Positions 50,630 through 60,469 of a stretch of DNA of 64,000 nt are shown piece by piece (position 1 is the first letter of the stretch; every line of letters begins with the position of its first letter). A model generated the notes under the pieces. That model had not been told where the DNA came from, ran no database searches, and was given only the letters and a program-made list of their open reading frames with translations. This DNA comes from Bacteroidetes bacterium UBA2364. Its GTDB lineage: Bacteria; Bacteroidota; Rhodothermia; Rhodothermales; UBA2364. Made by a program: the position numbers and the translations under genes. The stretch is from contig DDTM01000091.1 in assembly GCA_002344075.1 (NCBI GenBank), forward strand, positions 1 through 64,000. Reading direction: 5' to 3'.

Positions 50630-52549
50630 TTACTTATAGCTCCGCTGGGTTAGTTTAACGTTTTCGAATACCAAAGATTCTTTGTGGAGGTCTGGTTCAA
50701 CATGGTCTCCTTTATATTCCCACATCGAGACATAGGCGTAGTCTTCATCATTTCGTAAGGCTTCGCCATCTTCTGTCTGGTATTCCTCCCGGAAGTGTCC
50801 TCCACAAGATTCCTCCCGGTATAGGGCATCACGTGCCATCAATTCACCCAGCTCTAAAAAGTCCGCCACCCGGTTTGCAAATTCTAGGCTTTTGTTCATG
50901 GTGTTGGCTTCGCCGGGAACATACACATTCTTCCAAAAGTCTTCTCGGAGCGCCTGAATGTCTTTAATTGCTTGTTCCAAGCCTACTTTATTTCTAGACA
51001 TACCTACCTGGTCCCACATAATCTTACCCAATTCACGGTGGTATTCCAATACAGTTTTTTTGCCTTTGATGTTCAGTAACTTTTGAATACGCTCGCTTGA
51101 TTCTTTTTCCGCTTCATCAAAAGCCGGATGAGACTCATTAATTGTTTCCAACGGATTACTTGCAATATAGTCCGTCACGGTATAAGGTGCCACAAAGTAA
51201 CCATCCGCTAAACCTTGCATCAGTGCGCTCGCGCCCAATCGGTTTGCGCCATGATCCGAGAAATTGGCTTCCCCCAATGCAAACAAGCCAGGTACAGTGG
51301 TCATCAACGAATAATCTACCCAAAGGCCGCCCATTGTATAGTGTACCGCCGGATAAATACGCATAGGGACTTCATATGGGTTTTCTCCAGTAATCCGCTC
51401 GTACATTTCAAACAAGTTACCATACCGCTCTTCGATGGTATGTTTGCCCAAACGCTTGATGGAGTCCGCAAAATCCAAATAAACCGCCAATCCAGTTTCA
51501 CCAACCCCACGTCCTTCATCACAAACATACTTTGCATTTCGAGAGGCTACGTCGCGAGGTACCAAGTTCCCAAAACTCGGATAACGCCGCTCAAGGAAAT
51601 AATCTCGGTCTTCCTCCGAAATTTGATTTGGATGTTTCTGACAGTCTTCTTTTTTCTTAGGTACCCAAACACGACCATCATTCCGTAGGGACTCAGACAT
51701 TAAGGTGAGTTTAGACTGGTAATCTCCGGAAACCGGAATACATGTCGGGTGTATTTGGGTAAAACATGGATTTCCAAAAAGTGCACCTTTTTTATATGCC
51801 TTCCAAGCAGCCGTCACGTTCGAGTTTTTTGCATTGGTTGAAAGATAAAAGACATTCCCATAACCGCCAGTACACAATAATACAGCACTACCAGAATGGC
51901 GTTCATACTCGCCAGTCACTAAGTTACGGCAAATAATGCCACGCGCTTTCCCATCTATTACTACAACATCCAATATCTCGTGGCGTGCATACATTTGCAC
52001 CTGACCAGCGTTAATCGTCTTATTTAATGCACCATAAGCACCTAACAACAATTGCTGGCCTGTTTGTCCACGTGCATAAAAGGTACGCGAAAGTTGGGCG
52101 CCCCCAAAAGAGCGGTTGTCCAACAAGCCGCCATACTCCCGTGCAAACGGAACACCTTGCGCCACGCATTGGTCTATAATATCCACACTGGTTTCAGCAA
52201 GCCGATAGACATTGGCTTCGCGGGCCCGGTAATCGCCACCTTTTACCGTGTCATAGAACAATCGGTAGATAGAGTCCCCATCTCCTGCATAATTTTTAGC
52301 AGCATTGATTCCCCCTTGTGCAGCAATGGAATGCGCACGCCGCGCCGAATCCTGAATACAAAAAGCCTTTACGTTATAGCCAAGTTCTGCCAGACTTGCG
52401 GCAGCTGCTGCCCCGGCCAAACCAGTTCCGACTACGATAATGGTGTGCTTGCGTTTGTTTGCCGGATTCACAAGCTTCATGTTCTGCTTGAATCGTGTCC
52501 ACTTCTCTGAGATAGGACCGGCAGGAATACGCGCATCAAATTTCGACAT
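50630..52549 (-). CDS. sdhA: Succinate dehydrogenase/fumarate reductase flavoprotein subunit
   Basis: A 639-residue flavoprotein. The FAD-binding Rossmann motif is IIVVGTGLAGAAAAASLAELG, the covalent-FAD histidine region is RRAHSIAAQGGINAAKNY, and substrate-site segments include the conserved HPTCIPVSGDYQSKLTLMSE, RNAKYVCDEGRG and MGGLWVDYSLMTTVPGLFALGEANFSDHGANRLG. It oxidises succinate at the cytoplasmic face of the inner membrane. It follows sdhC by 46 bp. Confidence 0.96.
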   Translation of the reverse strand: MSKFDARIPAGPISEKWTRFKQNMKLVNPANKRKHTIIVVGTGLAGAAAAASLAELGYNVKAFCIQDSARRAHSIAAQGGINAAKNYAGDGDSIYRLFYDTVKGGDYRAREANVYRLAETSVDIIDQCVAQGVPFAREYGGLLDNRSFGGAQLSRTFYARGQTGQQLLLGAYGALNKTINAGQVQMYARHEILDVVVIDGKARGIICRNLVTGEYERHSGSAVLLCTGGYGNVFYLSTNAKNSNVTAAWKAYKKGALFGNPCFTQIHPTCIPVSGDYQSKLTLMSESLRNDGRVWVPKKKEDCQKHPNQISEEDRDYFLERRYPSFGNLVPRDVASRNAKYVCDEGRGVGETGLAVYLDFADSIKRLGKHTIEERYGNLFEMYERITGENPYEVPMRIYPAVHYTMGGLWVDYSLMTTVPGLFALGEANFSDHGANRLGASALMQGLADGYFVAPYTVTDYIASNPLETINESHPAFDEAEKESSERIQKLLNIKGKKTVLEYHRELGKIMWDQVGMSRNKVGLEQAIKDIQALREDFWKNVYVPGEANTMNKSLEFANRVADFLELGELMARDALYREESCGGHFREEYQTEDGEALRNDEDYAYVSMWEYKGDHVEPDLHKESLVFENVKLTQRSYK

Positions 52550-52595
52550 AGCGGTTATTCTATAAGATGAAAGGATTTTCCAGATTTAATTAAGA

Positions 52596-53291
52596 TTAAT
52601 GCACCATATGCAAATACAACGGTAAGACAAAAAATCCCAAGGCAATTAATACTGCAAAGACCAGTGCCGCAGCATACATTGTATTGGAGAGCCGAGAACT
52701 CATTGCCCCTATACTTTGAAAAGCACTCCAAAAGCCATGACGCAGATGGAAGCCCAATAAAACCATCACTCCCATATAGATGGCTACCCAGACAGGATCG
52801 GCAAATACATCTACCACCACCTTATACATATCCCGAACAGGCTCAACCCCACCGGGAAGCATGGTATCATAATGCGGCCCGAAACGGAATTGCCAAACGT
52901 GCAACACGATAAAGAGCAACAAGACGATACCCGTCCATATCATGCTCTTAGATGCAGGAGACATGCGACTCGGAGCACCGCCCGAAACATGTAGGGCATA
53001 TCCTTCAGGCCGTGCTCTTTTCTTTTCTTGTGCAATACTGATACCCAAAATAGCATGAAAAAGAACAATCGCAATTAGGCCAATTTCAACGATCAAAACC
53101 AATGGGCCTAAACTGTGTAACTTAGCAGTGTAGGCATTTACGGCGTCCCCACCTATAAAAAAGCCCAAATTACCCGCCAGATGCACCACTAAAAACCCCA
53201 TAAGGCCAATACCGGTAACCCCCGTTATAAACTTGCGGCCTGTCTGAGAACGGTAAAACTTAAGGATTTTGGATTCTGAAACTTGGCTCAT
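52596..53291 (-). CDS. sdhC: Succinate dehydrogenase cytochrome b subunit
   Basis: A 231-residue integral membrane subunit of the b558 type with five hydrophobic helices (ITGVTGIGLMGFLVVHLAGNLGFF, LVLIVEIGLIAIVLFHAILGI, MIWTGIVLLLFIVLHVWQF, WVAIYMGVMVLLGFHLRHGFW, YAAALVFAVLIALGFFVLPLYL). Histidines in the helices (VVHLAG, LFHAILG, VLHVWQF, GFHLRHG) are the likely ligands of two b haems. It anchors SdhAB and holds the menaquinone site. It is the first gene of the operon. Confidence 0.93.
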   Translation of the reverse strand: MSQVSESKILKFYRSQTGRKFITGVTGIGLMGFLVVHLAGNLGFFIGGDAVNAYTAKLHSLGPLVLIVEIGLIAIVLFHAILGISIAQEKKRARPEGYALHVSGGAPSRMSPASKSMIWTGIVLLLFIVLHVWQFRFGPHYDTMLPGGVEPVRDMYKVVVDVFADPVWVAIYMGVMVLLGFHLRHGFWSAFQSIGAMSSRLSNTMYAAALVFAVLIALGFFVLPLYLHMVH

Positions 53292-53597
53292 GGTATTTCA
53301 CAATGTTTATGCCCGTTAAAAACAATTAACCAAGTACACCTCTCATGAACTTCTTGTTTGAACACTGCCGATATACCTGTTTTGTATCTCTGTAAATTAA
53401 ACCATTGGCGAAGCCAAAGGAGGCTTCACCTTTACTATTGAACAAAAATTTAGGTGAAGATACAGACAAAGCAGCGTGAAGATGTGCAACAAATGGTTAT
53501 ATAAAAAAATGACTACAGTGTAAACAAAAAATCCCTTACCTATTTGCAGAATAATTCCTTACATTGGCCCTAAATAATCACTTCTTCTCTCAACGTC
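53292..53597. other. Divergent promoter region of sdhC and the AI-2E family gene
   Basis: This 306 bp AT-rich region separates the minus-strand sdh operon from the plus-strand permease. It contains one clear hairpin, GAAGCC (53410-53415) with GGCTTC (53422-53427), which may be an operator. No ORF is supported and promoter boxes could not be assigned. Confidence 0.45.
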
Positions 53598-54704
53598 ATG
53601 GTTCAAAGTTCCAATAACCTCATTCTCTTACTGCTTGGTATTCTGGTTGCCATAGCCTTGGGCTTTGTAATGCACTTGCTCGCATCTATTTTGCTGCCGC
53701 TTATTATTGCCCTTCTGCTATCAAACTTATTTTCGCCCATTATGCTATATTTCAAGAAGCGAAAATTTCCGGCTTTTATAGGGCTTTTAATGGTTTTGCT
53801 GGTATTTGGGTTAATGGTCTCTGTCTTGGGATTGCTGATCTATTCCAGCATTGCTTCTTTTGTAGATGGCATCCGTATCTATCAACCCAAGCTAACCCAA
53901 CTGGTTGTGGACATGGAGTATCAGCTAAGGCAGATTCTAGGAAACTTTGATATGCGGATTGAAGACATTCCTTGGCAAGACGCTTTGAGCGTCTCATCGG
54001 TCGCAGACTCGGTGACATCTGGTGTTGGTTCTTTTTTGCACTTTCTGACCAATACGTTTATTGTCATTTTATACATGATGTTTATTCTCGCAACTTCCGG
54101 CCAACTTACCCAAAAAGTAAAGTCGGCCTTTCAGCCAGGATATGCCAATGCTATGGCGGGGATAATAGAAAATATAGACAAGCAGGTCCGACAATATCTT
54201 TTTGTAAAGACCCTTATGAGTTTGCTAATGGGCATTGTGACAAGCGTAATCCTTTGGCTCATCGGGTTAGACTTCCCGATTATGTGGGGCTTTATTGCTT
54301 TTCTGTTAAACTACATTCCGAATGTCGGTGGAACCATTGCAACTGCTTTGCCCGTCATCTTGGCTATTTTGCAGTTCGATAACTGGGTGCAGCCAATACT
54401 GGTATTGACGTTGCCGCTTGCAGCCCACATGATTATCGGTAATGTTTTGGAGCCACGAATTATGGCCAACAGTTTGGACTTGAGCGCGGTTCTCGTGTTG
54501 ATCTCACTGATTTTTTGGGGATGGTTGTGGGGCATTGGTGGTATGATCCTGGCCGTTCCTCTTACCGCAACTATCAAAATTATTTTCGAGAATATTGTAC
54601 CGCTACACCCGCTCTCTATCCTAATGAGTGGCGAAATTCCTCTCAAAGAAGAAGTATTGGATAAGATAGAGGAGCAACTTGAACCCATAAGCCTAAAGAG
54701 TTAA
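53598..54704 (+). CDS. AI-2E family transporter (PerM/YdiK-like)
   Basis: A 368-residue inner-membrane protein with two N-terminal helices (LILLLLGILVAIALGFVMHLLASILLPLIIALLL), a cytoplasmic/periplasmic middle region (residues about 90-150), and a C-terminal helical bundle with the family signature LIGLDFPIMWGFIAFLLNYIPNVGGTIATALPVIL and EPRIMANSLDLSAVLVLISLIFWGWLWGIGGMILAVPLTA. Members have been linked to autoinducer-2 export or Na+/H+ antiport; the substrate here is unknown. Confidence 0.92.
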   Translation: MVQSSNNLILLLLGILVAIALGFVMHLLASILLPLIIALLLSNLFSPIMLYFKKRKFPAFIGLLMVLLVFGLMVSVLGLLIYSSIASFVDGIRIYQPKLTQLVVDMEYQLRQILGNFDMRIEDIPWQDALSVSSVADSVTSGVGSFLHFLTNTFIVILYMMFILATSGQLTQKVKSAFQPGYANAMAGIIENIDKQVRQYLFVKTLMSLLMGIVTSVILWLIGLDFPIMWGFIAFLLNYIPNVGGTIATALPVILAILQFDNWVQPILVLTLPLAAHMIIGNVLEPRIMANSLDLSAVLVLISLIFWGWLWGIGGMILAVPLTATIKIIFENIVPLHPLSILMSGEIPLKEEVLDKIEEQLEPISLKS

Positions 54705-54761
54705 CCTAAAGAGATTATAACCCACATCCGTATTGCCTTGTTTTCTGTAGAAGTTTTTTGC

Positions 54762-55862
54762 TTAGACATTAAACAGGAAATGGATGACATCACCGTCCTG
54801 AACCACATATTCTTTCCCCTCTGCACGAAGTAATCCAGCCTGACGCGCCGCAGACTCAGAGCCGAGTCGCACATAATCTTCATACTTTATGGTTTCGGCA
54901 CGGATAAAACCGCGCTCAAAATCCGAATGAATAACCCCGGCGGCACCAGGCGCCTTTGTGCCACGTGTAATAGTCCATGCCCGCACTTCCTTCACACCTG
55001 CCGTAATATAAGTAATCAATCCTAAAAGATGATAAGCAGCTTTGATCAATCGCTCCAATCCACTATTTTCAAGTCCCATATCTTCTAAAAACATGTTTTT
55101 TTCATCGGGCGCTAATTGTGCCAATTGCGACTCAATCTCCGCCGAGACCACCACCACTTCCGATCCTTCCTCTTTCGCCCATGCCTGCACTTCTTCTACA
55201 TATACATTCCCCGTTAAAATCTCTGACTCAGCAACATTTGCAGCATACAAAATGGGTTTTGCAGAAAGGAGGAAAAAGCTGTCTAAGAGTTCTTTTTCGT
55301 GATCGCCCATAAGAGACATGGTACGGACAGACTTTTCATCTAACAAATGGGTCTGCACTCGCTTCAACAGGTCCAGTTCCTGTGCTGCTTTTTTATCTCC
55401 AGCCTTTACCGCACGTTGCACACGATCTATTCGCCGTTCAACACTATCCAGATCTTTAAGGATTAATTCTAAGCTGACCACGCCCATATCACGTGTTGGA
55501 TTCACAGAACCGTTGACATGCACGATATTGGGGTCGTCGAAGCAACGTACCACTTGAATGACTGCATCCACTTCTCGAATATGGGACAAGAACTGATTGC
55601 CCAATCCTTCCCCCTTCGAGGCTCCTTCCACCAAGCCCGCAATGTCCACAAACTCGATGGTAGCCGGAACCACCTTCTGCGCCTTCACTAAGCGTTCCAG
55701 AGCTTGTAGGCGCACATCCGGAACAGCCACAATACCTACATTCGGTTCTATGGTCGCGAAAGGATAATTCGCTGCAAGCGCAGATTGTTGCGAGGTGAGC
55801 GCATTAAAAAGAGTAGATTTACCCACATTTGGAAGCCCTACTATGCCACAACGTAATGCCAT
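54762..55862 (-). CDS. ychF: Ribosome-binding ATPase YchF
   Basis: A 366-residue Obg-family P-loop protein that hydrolyses ATP rather than GTP. G1 is GLPNVGKSTLFNALTS, G3 VDIAGLVEGASKGEGLGNQFL, and the altered G4 NVAESE (NxxE) explains the ATP preference. A coiled-coil region follows DLDSVERRIDRVQRAVKAGDKK, and the TGS domain is at the C-terminus (GVIHSDFERGFIRAETIKYEDYV). YchF binds ribosomes and affects stress responses. It converges with the AI-2E family gene and is divergent from the small outer-membrane protein. Confidence 0.97.
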   Translation of the reverse strand: MALRCGIVGLPNVGKSTLFNALTSQQSALAANYPFATIEPNVGIVAVPDVRLQALERLVKAQKVVPATIEFVDIAGLVEGASKGEGLGNQFLSHIREVDAVIQVVRCFDDPNIVHVNGSVNPTRDMGVVSLELILKDLDSVERRIDRVQRAVKAGDKKAAQELDLLKRVQTHLLDEKSVRTMSLMGDHEKELLDSFFLLSAKPILYAANVAESEILTGNVYVEEVQAWAKEEGSEVVVVSAEIESQLAQLAPDEKNMFLEDMGLENSGLERLIKAAYHLLGLITYITAGVKEVRAWTITRGTKAPGAAGVIHSDFERGFIRAETIKYEDYVRLGSESAARQAGLLRAEGKEYVVQDGDVIHFLFNV

Positions 55863-56031
55863 CGGAGTTAATTTGGGGTTAATTTAATTTAAACCTATTA
55901 ATATACTCGGTCTTTAAAGGGCTGGATTGAAATTTCTTGCGAACATCGTTTCGGAAGTACAAAATTCTTCCCTAAATTTAATCCTGTATTATTGTGATAC
56001 GAAAGTACTTTTAACAAATCATAAATTGGCT

Positions 56032-56532
56032 ATGAAAAAATTTTGCTTTATGCTCTTTCTGGTAGGGCTGATGCTACCGGAGATAGCGACCGCTCAAACA
56101 GTGGGGAACTACAACCCACGCCGTGTTTTTCCAAGAAATGCCCAATTTGGCTTAGGCGTATTGCCAGGCTTGGGTGCACAAGCCGGGATAGTCTTTCCGT
56201 ATGAGATTGTTACGGTAGAGGCAATGGGCCAACTAAATTTTACGCCCGCCTACCGCAATCATGAAACTGCGTTTCATCTTTCTGCTTCTGTAGGTGGTGC
56301 CATTCGGGTGCTAAGCCTGATCAATCAGGTGAATGAACCCATTAATCAAAACCTTGATATAGACGTGGGGTTTCGAGTAGGGCCACAACTCAAAATTCCG
56401 GCAGACTTAAAATTAAAAGTCGAACCATTTCTTCGGGCAGTTACGCGGCTGAGTAGCGGAAACCAAGCATACTTCGAGGCCGGGACGAACGAGCCTTACT
56501 TGCGGATTGGGATGTGGGTACAACTAAACTGA
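56032..56532 (+). CDS. Small outer-membrane beta-barrel protein, unknown
   Basis: The ATG at 56032 gives a signal peptide (KKFCFMLFLVGLMLPEIATA) and 166 residues; an upstream in-frame start at 55927 lacks signal character. The mature part has alternating amphipathic strands (NAQFGLGVLPGLGAQAGIVF, AFHLSASVGGAIRVL, DVGFRVGPQLKI) and ends in YLRIGMWVQLN, consistent with a small barrel. I recognise no specific family. Confidence 0.65.
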   Translation: MKKFCFMLFLVGLMLPEIATAQTVGNYNPRRVFPRNAQFGLGVLPGLGAQAGIVFPYEIVTVEAMGQLNFTPAYRNHETAFHLSASVGGAIRVLSLINQVNEPINQNLDIDVGFRVGPQLKIPADLKLKVEPFLRAVTRLSSGNQAYFEAGTNEPYLRIGMWVQLN

Positions 56533-56589
56533 TTGGTATTGTTGAACGGTACTTCAAGCCTGTTTCTATAGAGATACAGGCTTTTATAT

Positions 56590-57264
56590 TTAGCCATTTA
56601 ATGAAATAGGGCTTTCCTGATTGGGTATGGTAATAATCTGGCGTTCGGGTAACCGTATGGCAGAAAGGGTTCCAAACTGGGGGATATAATTAAATACACA
56701 CCCCGTGTCAATACAAATCAGAGTGGCTTGCATTAAGACGTGGGGCTGAGGCGTATGGCCACAAATAACGGTTTTTTCCCACTCATTAAATTCGGTACGA
56801 AGGTGACTTCGTTCCCACAGAAAGATTTCTTGGTCGAACAGGCTGAGATTTTGTGCAACTGTAAAACGTGGTTTGAGTCCACCATGCACAAATAAAAACT
56901 CTTCTGCCTCATAATAAAACAACGTATCTTGTATAAAACGGACGTGGTCTTCGGGAATTTTTTCAAATCCTGCACGGCGGTAACTATCCATCGTATCACG
57001 CCCGCCATTGGAAAGCCAAAGAGCCTCGATACCGCCATCTAGCGTATCTAGTAACATCTGCTCGTGGTTACCCCGCAAAAAAACGCAATTTTGTGTTTTG
57101 CGGTATTCCAGGAGAAATTCTATAACTCCTTTAGAGTCCGGGCCACGGTCTATATAATCCCCGATAAAAACCAGAATATCGTCCTCTCTGGGCGCAATTT
57201 CTTTCAACAGGGCTTCCAAAGTAACACGACAGCCATGAACATCACCGATTGCAACGAAACCCAT
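56590..57264 (-). CDS. PPP-family metallophosphatase (PrpA/B-like)
   Basis: A 224-residue calcineurin-like phosphatase. The five metal-site motifs are GDVHG, GDYIDRGPDSKG, RGNHEQML, VHGGLKP and the later VICGHTPQPH. This set is that of bacterial PPP protein phosphatases and diadenosine-tetraphosphatase-like enzymes. Its substrate could be phosphoproteins or nucleotides. It converges with the small outer-membrane protein gene and is 91 bp after the nusB stop. Confidence 0.92.
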   Translation of the reverse strand: MGFVAIGDVHGCRVTLEALLKEIAPREDDILVFIGDYIDRGPDSKGVIEFLLEYRKTQNCVFLRGNHEQMLLDTLDGGIEALWLSNGGRDTMDSYRRAGFEKIPEDHVRFIQDTLFYYEAEEFLFVHGGLKPRFTVAQNLSLFDQEIFLWERSHLRTEFNEWEKTVICGHTPQPHVLMQATLICIDTGCVFNYIPQFGTLSAIRLPERQIITIPNQESPISLNG

Positions 57265-57354
57265 TCTTTACTTGCCTTTCGGGTGCTTAAAACAGTTTGA
57301 CGGAAAAACAATATACTTCCATTCTGCTACGAAGGGTACACAAAATCAGTTTTT

Positions 57355-57849
57355 TTATTCTGCCTCATCCACCGACACTTTCTGACGCACCGGATTAGAA
57401 GCAGTTATCTCAACCAATCCCCGCCCCGTTTTACTGATTTTGCCAGCCTTGGTTAGATCGCCCAAGATGGCATCCAGAATACCATTGATAAATTTACCAC
57501 TTTGTGCTGTACTATACTCTTTTGCAACTTCGATGCATTCGTTAATCGTAACCTTGGGTGGAATATCCGGAAAACCAAGCAACTCGGTAATGGCTATACG
57601 CATCAGAATGCGATCTATTAGGGCGATCCGCCGTAACTCCCAATTACGTGTATGTTGCTTGATGATCTCGGTTGTCTCTGCATTAGAATCAATCGTTTGC
57701 AAGAATAAACTGGTTGCAAAGGCATGTGCAGCCGGATCCAACTCTCGCTTGAGTACCGTCCGAATGATCTCTTGCGCGTCAGATCCGCTGAGTTCAAAGG
57801 CATAAAGGGCTTGCATTACCCGTTCGCGTGCTTGTCTTCTGGTACTCAT
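57355..57849 (-). CDS. nusB: Transcription antitermination protein NusB
   Basis: A 164-residue all-helical protein when started at the ATG at 57849 (MSTRRQARERVMQALYAFE). Family marks are the RRQARERVMQALY N-terminus, TRNWELRRIALIDRILMRIAITELL, and PPKVTINECIEVAKEYSTAQSGKFINGILDAIL. NusB with NusE binds boxA in rRNA leaders. The last roughly 30 residues form an extra tail beyond the usual fold. Confidence 0.94.
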   Translation of the reverse strand: MSTRRQARERVMQALYAFELSGSDAQEIIRTVLKRELDPAAHAFATSLFLQTIDSNAETTEIIKQHTRNWELRRIALIDRILMRIAITELLGFPDIPPKVTINECIEVAKEYSTAQSGKFINGILDAILGDLTKAGKISKTGRGLVEITASNPVRQKVSVDEAE

Positions 57850-58006
57850 ACTACAATTTTCCAATGAATGTATTTAGGTATTTCACCACATCGCAAACTA
57901 CGATTTATGGAATGAAGGGATGATGGAAAATCAGTGACCTATCAGGTTATATGGATCGGATTTATGGTGTCTAATCAAAAAAGCATCCTCTAAACCTTTA
58001 TTTCAC

Positions 58007-60469
58007 ATGTATTTTTCCGCTTCTCTTCTTACCCGCTGGCGATCATTTCCTATGCTTGTGATCGTTCTTTTGATGGGAGCAGGTATTATGACGGCCCCGT
58101 TATTCTCACACGAGGGGTGGTTTTTGAGTACTATTGTGCTTCTCTGTTGGATTTTTGGAATGTCTGTATTACCGGAACGCAAATTGGTTACTCAAAGACC
58201 GCTGTTTCGGGGAGTTGGACTGGGGCTACTGTGTTTTGTGTTTGGTGGTTTACGTATGTCTGCGGACTTGAATACCGCCTCCAATGATATTTCACATTTC
58301 ATTACGGGGCCAACAACATCCGAGCAAACGCTGGTTTATGGGGAAGTTTCAGATTTTCCCGTTCCTTATCGAAGCGGGCTTCGTTTTACACTCAAGGTTT
58401 TTGGGGTAGAGCGAAATCGCTACCAAGTGGCTTCTGGAAAAGTACTGGTTTATCTGAAACACCATCCTGAAGGTGGTTTACCCGATTTACAATGGGGTGA
58501 TCACCTTCAGGTGGCAGGTAGATTAGAGCGTCCAAGACCAAAACGGAATCCCGCAGACTTTGACTTTTCGGCCTATCTGTCCTATAAAAACATTCAGTCC
58601 GTCCTCTATGTACGCGAACCACATACCTTATCGCGCACGGGCAATGTAGATGGGTGGCTTCATCGGTCTGTGAATCGTCTTAGGGAAATGATTCGCCATA
58701 CCATTACGCATTATGCCACTTCTACTGATATGGCTTCTATGCAAAAGGCGTTGCTTATCGGAGACCGTACTGGTCTGCCTGAAAACCTAAAACAGGCTTT
58801 CAATAACACAGGATTAACACATTTATTGGCTGTTTCGGGCTTACATGTTTTACTGATCGGTATGGTCTTGTTCAATCTACTACGTCCGCTATTGGGCCGC
58901 ATCAGAGGGCTTAGCTGGACTGCAATCGAAGTCATCCGTTGCACGGTTACATTTGTGGTATTGATGTTTTTCTTGTGGGTTACAGGTGGTAGTCCTTCGG
59001 TCGTTCGTGCTGTTGTTATGGCTGCGGTTTTTCTCTCGGCAACGCTTATACAACGGGAAACCTCTGGGCTGAATAGCTTGGGGGTAGCTATGTTCATCAT
59101 GTTGTTGCTGCAACCCGGAACTTTGTATGATATTGGTTTTCAGCTTTCATGTGCTGCGGTTGCCGGTATTGTCATTTTTCAACCCTCACTTCAACGAATA
59201 ACCAAGCATAAGTCTATTCGCCATGATTGGCAGAAGGTAGGCATACAGTCTATTGGTGTTTCTATGGTTGCTACTGCGGCTACAGCACCTGTTCTCCTAT
59301 ATCATTTTGGCCAAGTATCTCTTGCTGGGGTTTGGTTAAACCTTATAGCCATTCCACTATCAGATTTAGCCATCCTTTCCATTTTACTTACGGTTCTTCT
59401 CGATTGGTTCGTACCAAGCGTGGCTTCTGTAATGGGAACCACTGCAAGTGGGCTTACGTCCTTGTTTACAGCTTTGGTTTCCGTTAGTGATACCTACTTT
59501 GGACACTTTCGCATTCATGGTTTCGTTACAAGTCTTTGGTTGATGTTGAGCCTTCTGATGACACTTTTTATGTTCGCCCAATGGCGTTTCCCAAGAATAC
59601 GCTACCGCACAGCTATAGGAGCCTTCTTTTTTGCCCTTGTAGGATTTAGCCTTCCTCGAATGTCTTCTGTTTTGAGTCCTCAGCTCAAGGTAACTTTTTT
59701 TGATGTTGGGCAAGGAGATGCAGCACTGGTAGAGTTGCCAAATGGAAAAACGCTGTTAATTGATGCAGGAGACCGAAATGACTTCTATGATGCTGGCTTA
59801 TCCACGATTATTCCACACCTCCGGAAGTTGAACCAAGATCGGTTAGATGCAGTGGTGATTTCACATCCACACCAAGACCATATGGGAGGTTTACCCTCTT
59901 TATTGACACAGTTGGATATAGGAGAGGTGTTTACCAATTTACAGCCTTGTCAGTCTAATATTTGTATGGAAGTAGATTCTCTTGCCCTTATGCGAAATAC
60001 GACCATCAAAGGTTTGCAAAATGGTATGTCTTTACAATTAGACCCTTCTGTTTTTATTGAAGTACTTGCACCTGCTTCTAAACCACTTGCTCACCAAGAT
60101 GTGAATAGCCATTCCATTGTATTGCGTATTCGCTATGGCACACATCAGTTTTTATTCATGGGCGATGGCACAGCTTTCACTGAATATGGCTTAATCCAGT
60201 CCAATCCAATGATACTCGCTTCAGATGTTGTTAAGGTGGGGCATCATGGATCTACTACAAGTAGTACCCCCGAATTTATCCAGCGGGTGATGAAGCCTAA
60301 TACCAAGGCAGTGGTTAGTGTCGCGGAACGGAACGTTTATGGTCTTCCTAACGAAAATGTTTTGGCACGTTGGCGGTATTTTGGTGCTACAGTTGTGGAA
60401 ACAAGATCGGAAGGTGCCATTATTTTCATTGCGGACGCAGAAGGGGTGAAACAGGTTCCTTGGCGTTAG
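58007..60469 (+). CDS. comEC: DNA internalization protein ComEC/Rec2
   Basis: An 820-residue membrane protein with three parts: an N-terminal helical and OB-like region (about residues 1-210), a central Competence domain (TGLTHLLAVSGLHVLLIG, WVTGGSPSVVRAVVMAAVFLSATLI, YDIGFQLSCAAVAGI), and a C-terminal metallo-beta-lactamase-like domain (LKVTFFDVGQGDAALVELP, the zinc motif ISHPHQDHMGGL, VVKVGHHGSTTSSTPEF). It forms the inner-membrane channel for DNA uptake. No other com genes are in the window. It ends immediately before the oriC candidate. Confidence 0.96.
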   Translation: MYFSASLLTRWRSFPMLVIVLLMGAGIMTAPLFSHEGWFLSTIVLLCWIFGMSVLPERKLVTQRPLFRGVGLGLLCFVFGGLRMSADLNTASNDISHFITGPTTSEQTLVYGEVSDFPVPYRSGLRFTLKVFGVERNRYQVASGKVLVYLKHHPEGGLPDLQWGDHLQVAGRLERPRPKRNPADFDFSAYLSYKNIQSVLYVREPHTLSRTGNVDGWLHRSVNRLREMIRHTITHYATSTDMASMQKALLIGDRTGLPENLKQAFNNTGLTHLLAVSGLHVLLIGMVLFNLLRPLLGRIRGLSWTAIEVIRCTVTFVVLMFFLWVTGGSPSVVRAVVMAAVFLSATLIQRETSGLNSLGVAMFIMLLLQPGTLYDIGFQLSCAAVAGIVIFQPSLQRITKHKSIRHDWQKVGIQSIGVSMVATAATAPVLLYHFGQVSLAGVWLNLIAIPLSDLAILSILLTVLLDWFVPSVASVMGTTASGLTSLFTALVSVSDTYFGHFRIHGFVTSLWLMLSLLMTLFMFAQWRFPRIRYRTAIGAFFFALVGFSLPRMSSVLSPQLKVTFFDVGQGDAALVELPNGKTLLIDAGDRNDFYDAGLSTIIPHLRKLNQDRLDAVVISHPHQDHMGGLPSLLTQLDIGEVFTNLQPCQSNICMEVDSLALMRNTTIKGLQNGMSLQLDPSVFIEVLAPASKPLAHQDVNSHSIVLRIRYGTHQFLFMGDGTAFTEYGLIQSNPMILASDVVKVGHHGSTTSSTPEFIQRVMKPNTKAVVSVAERNVYGLPNENVLARWRYFGATVVETRSEGAIIFIADAEGVKQVPWR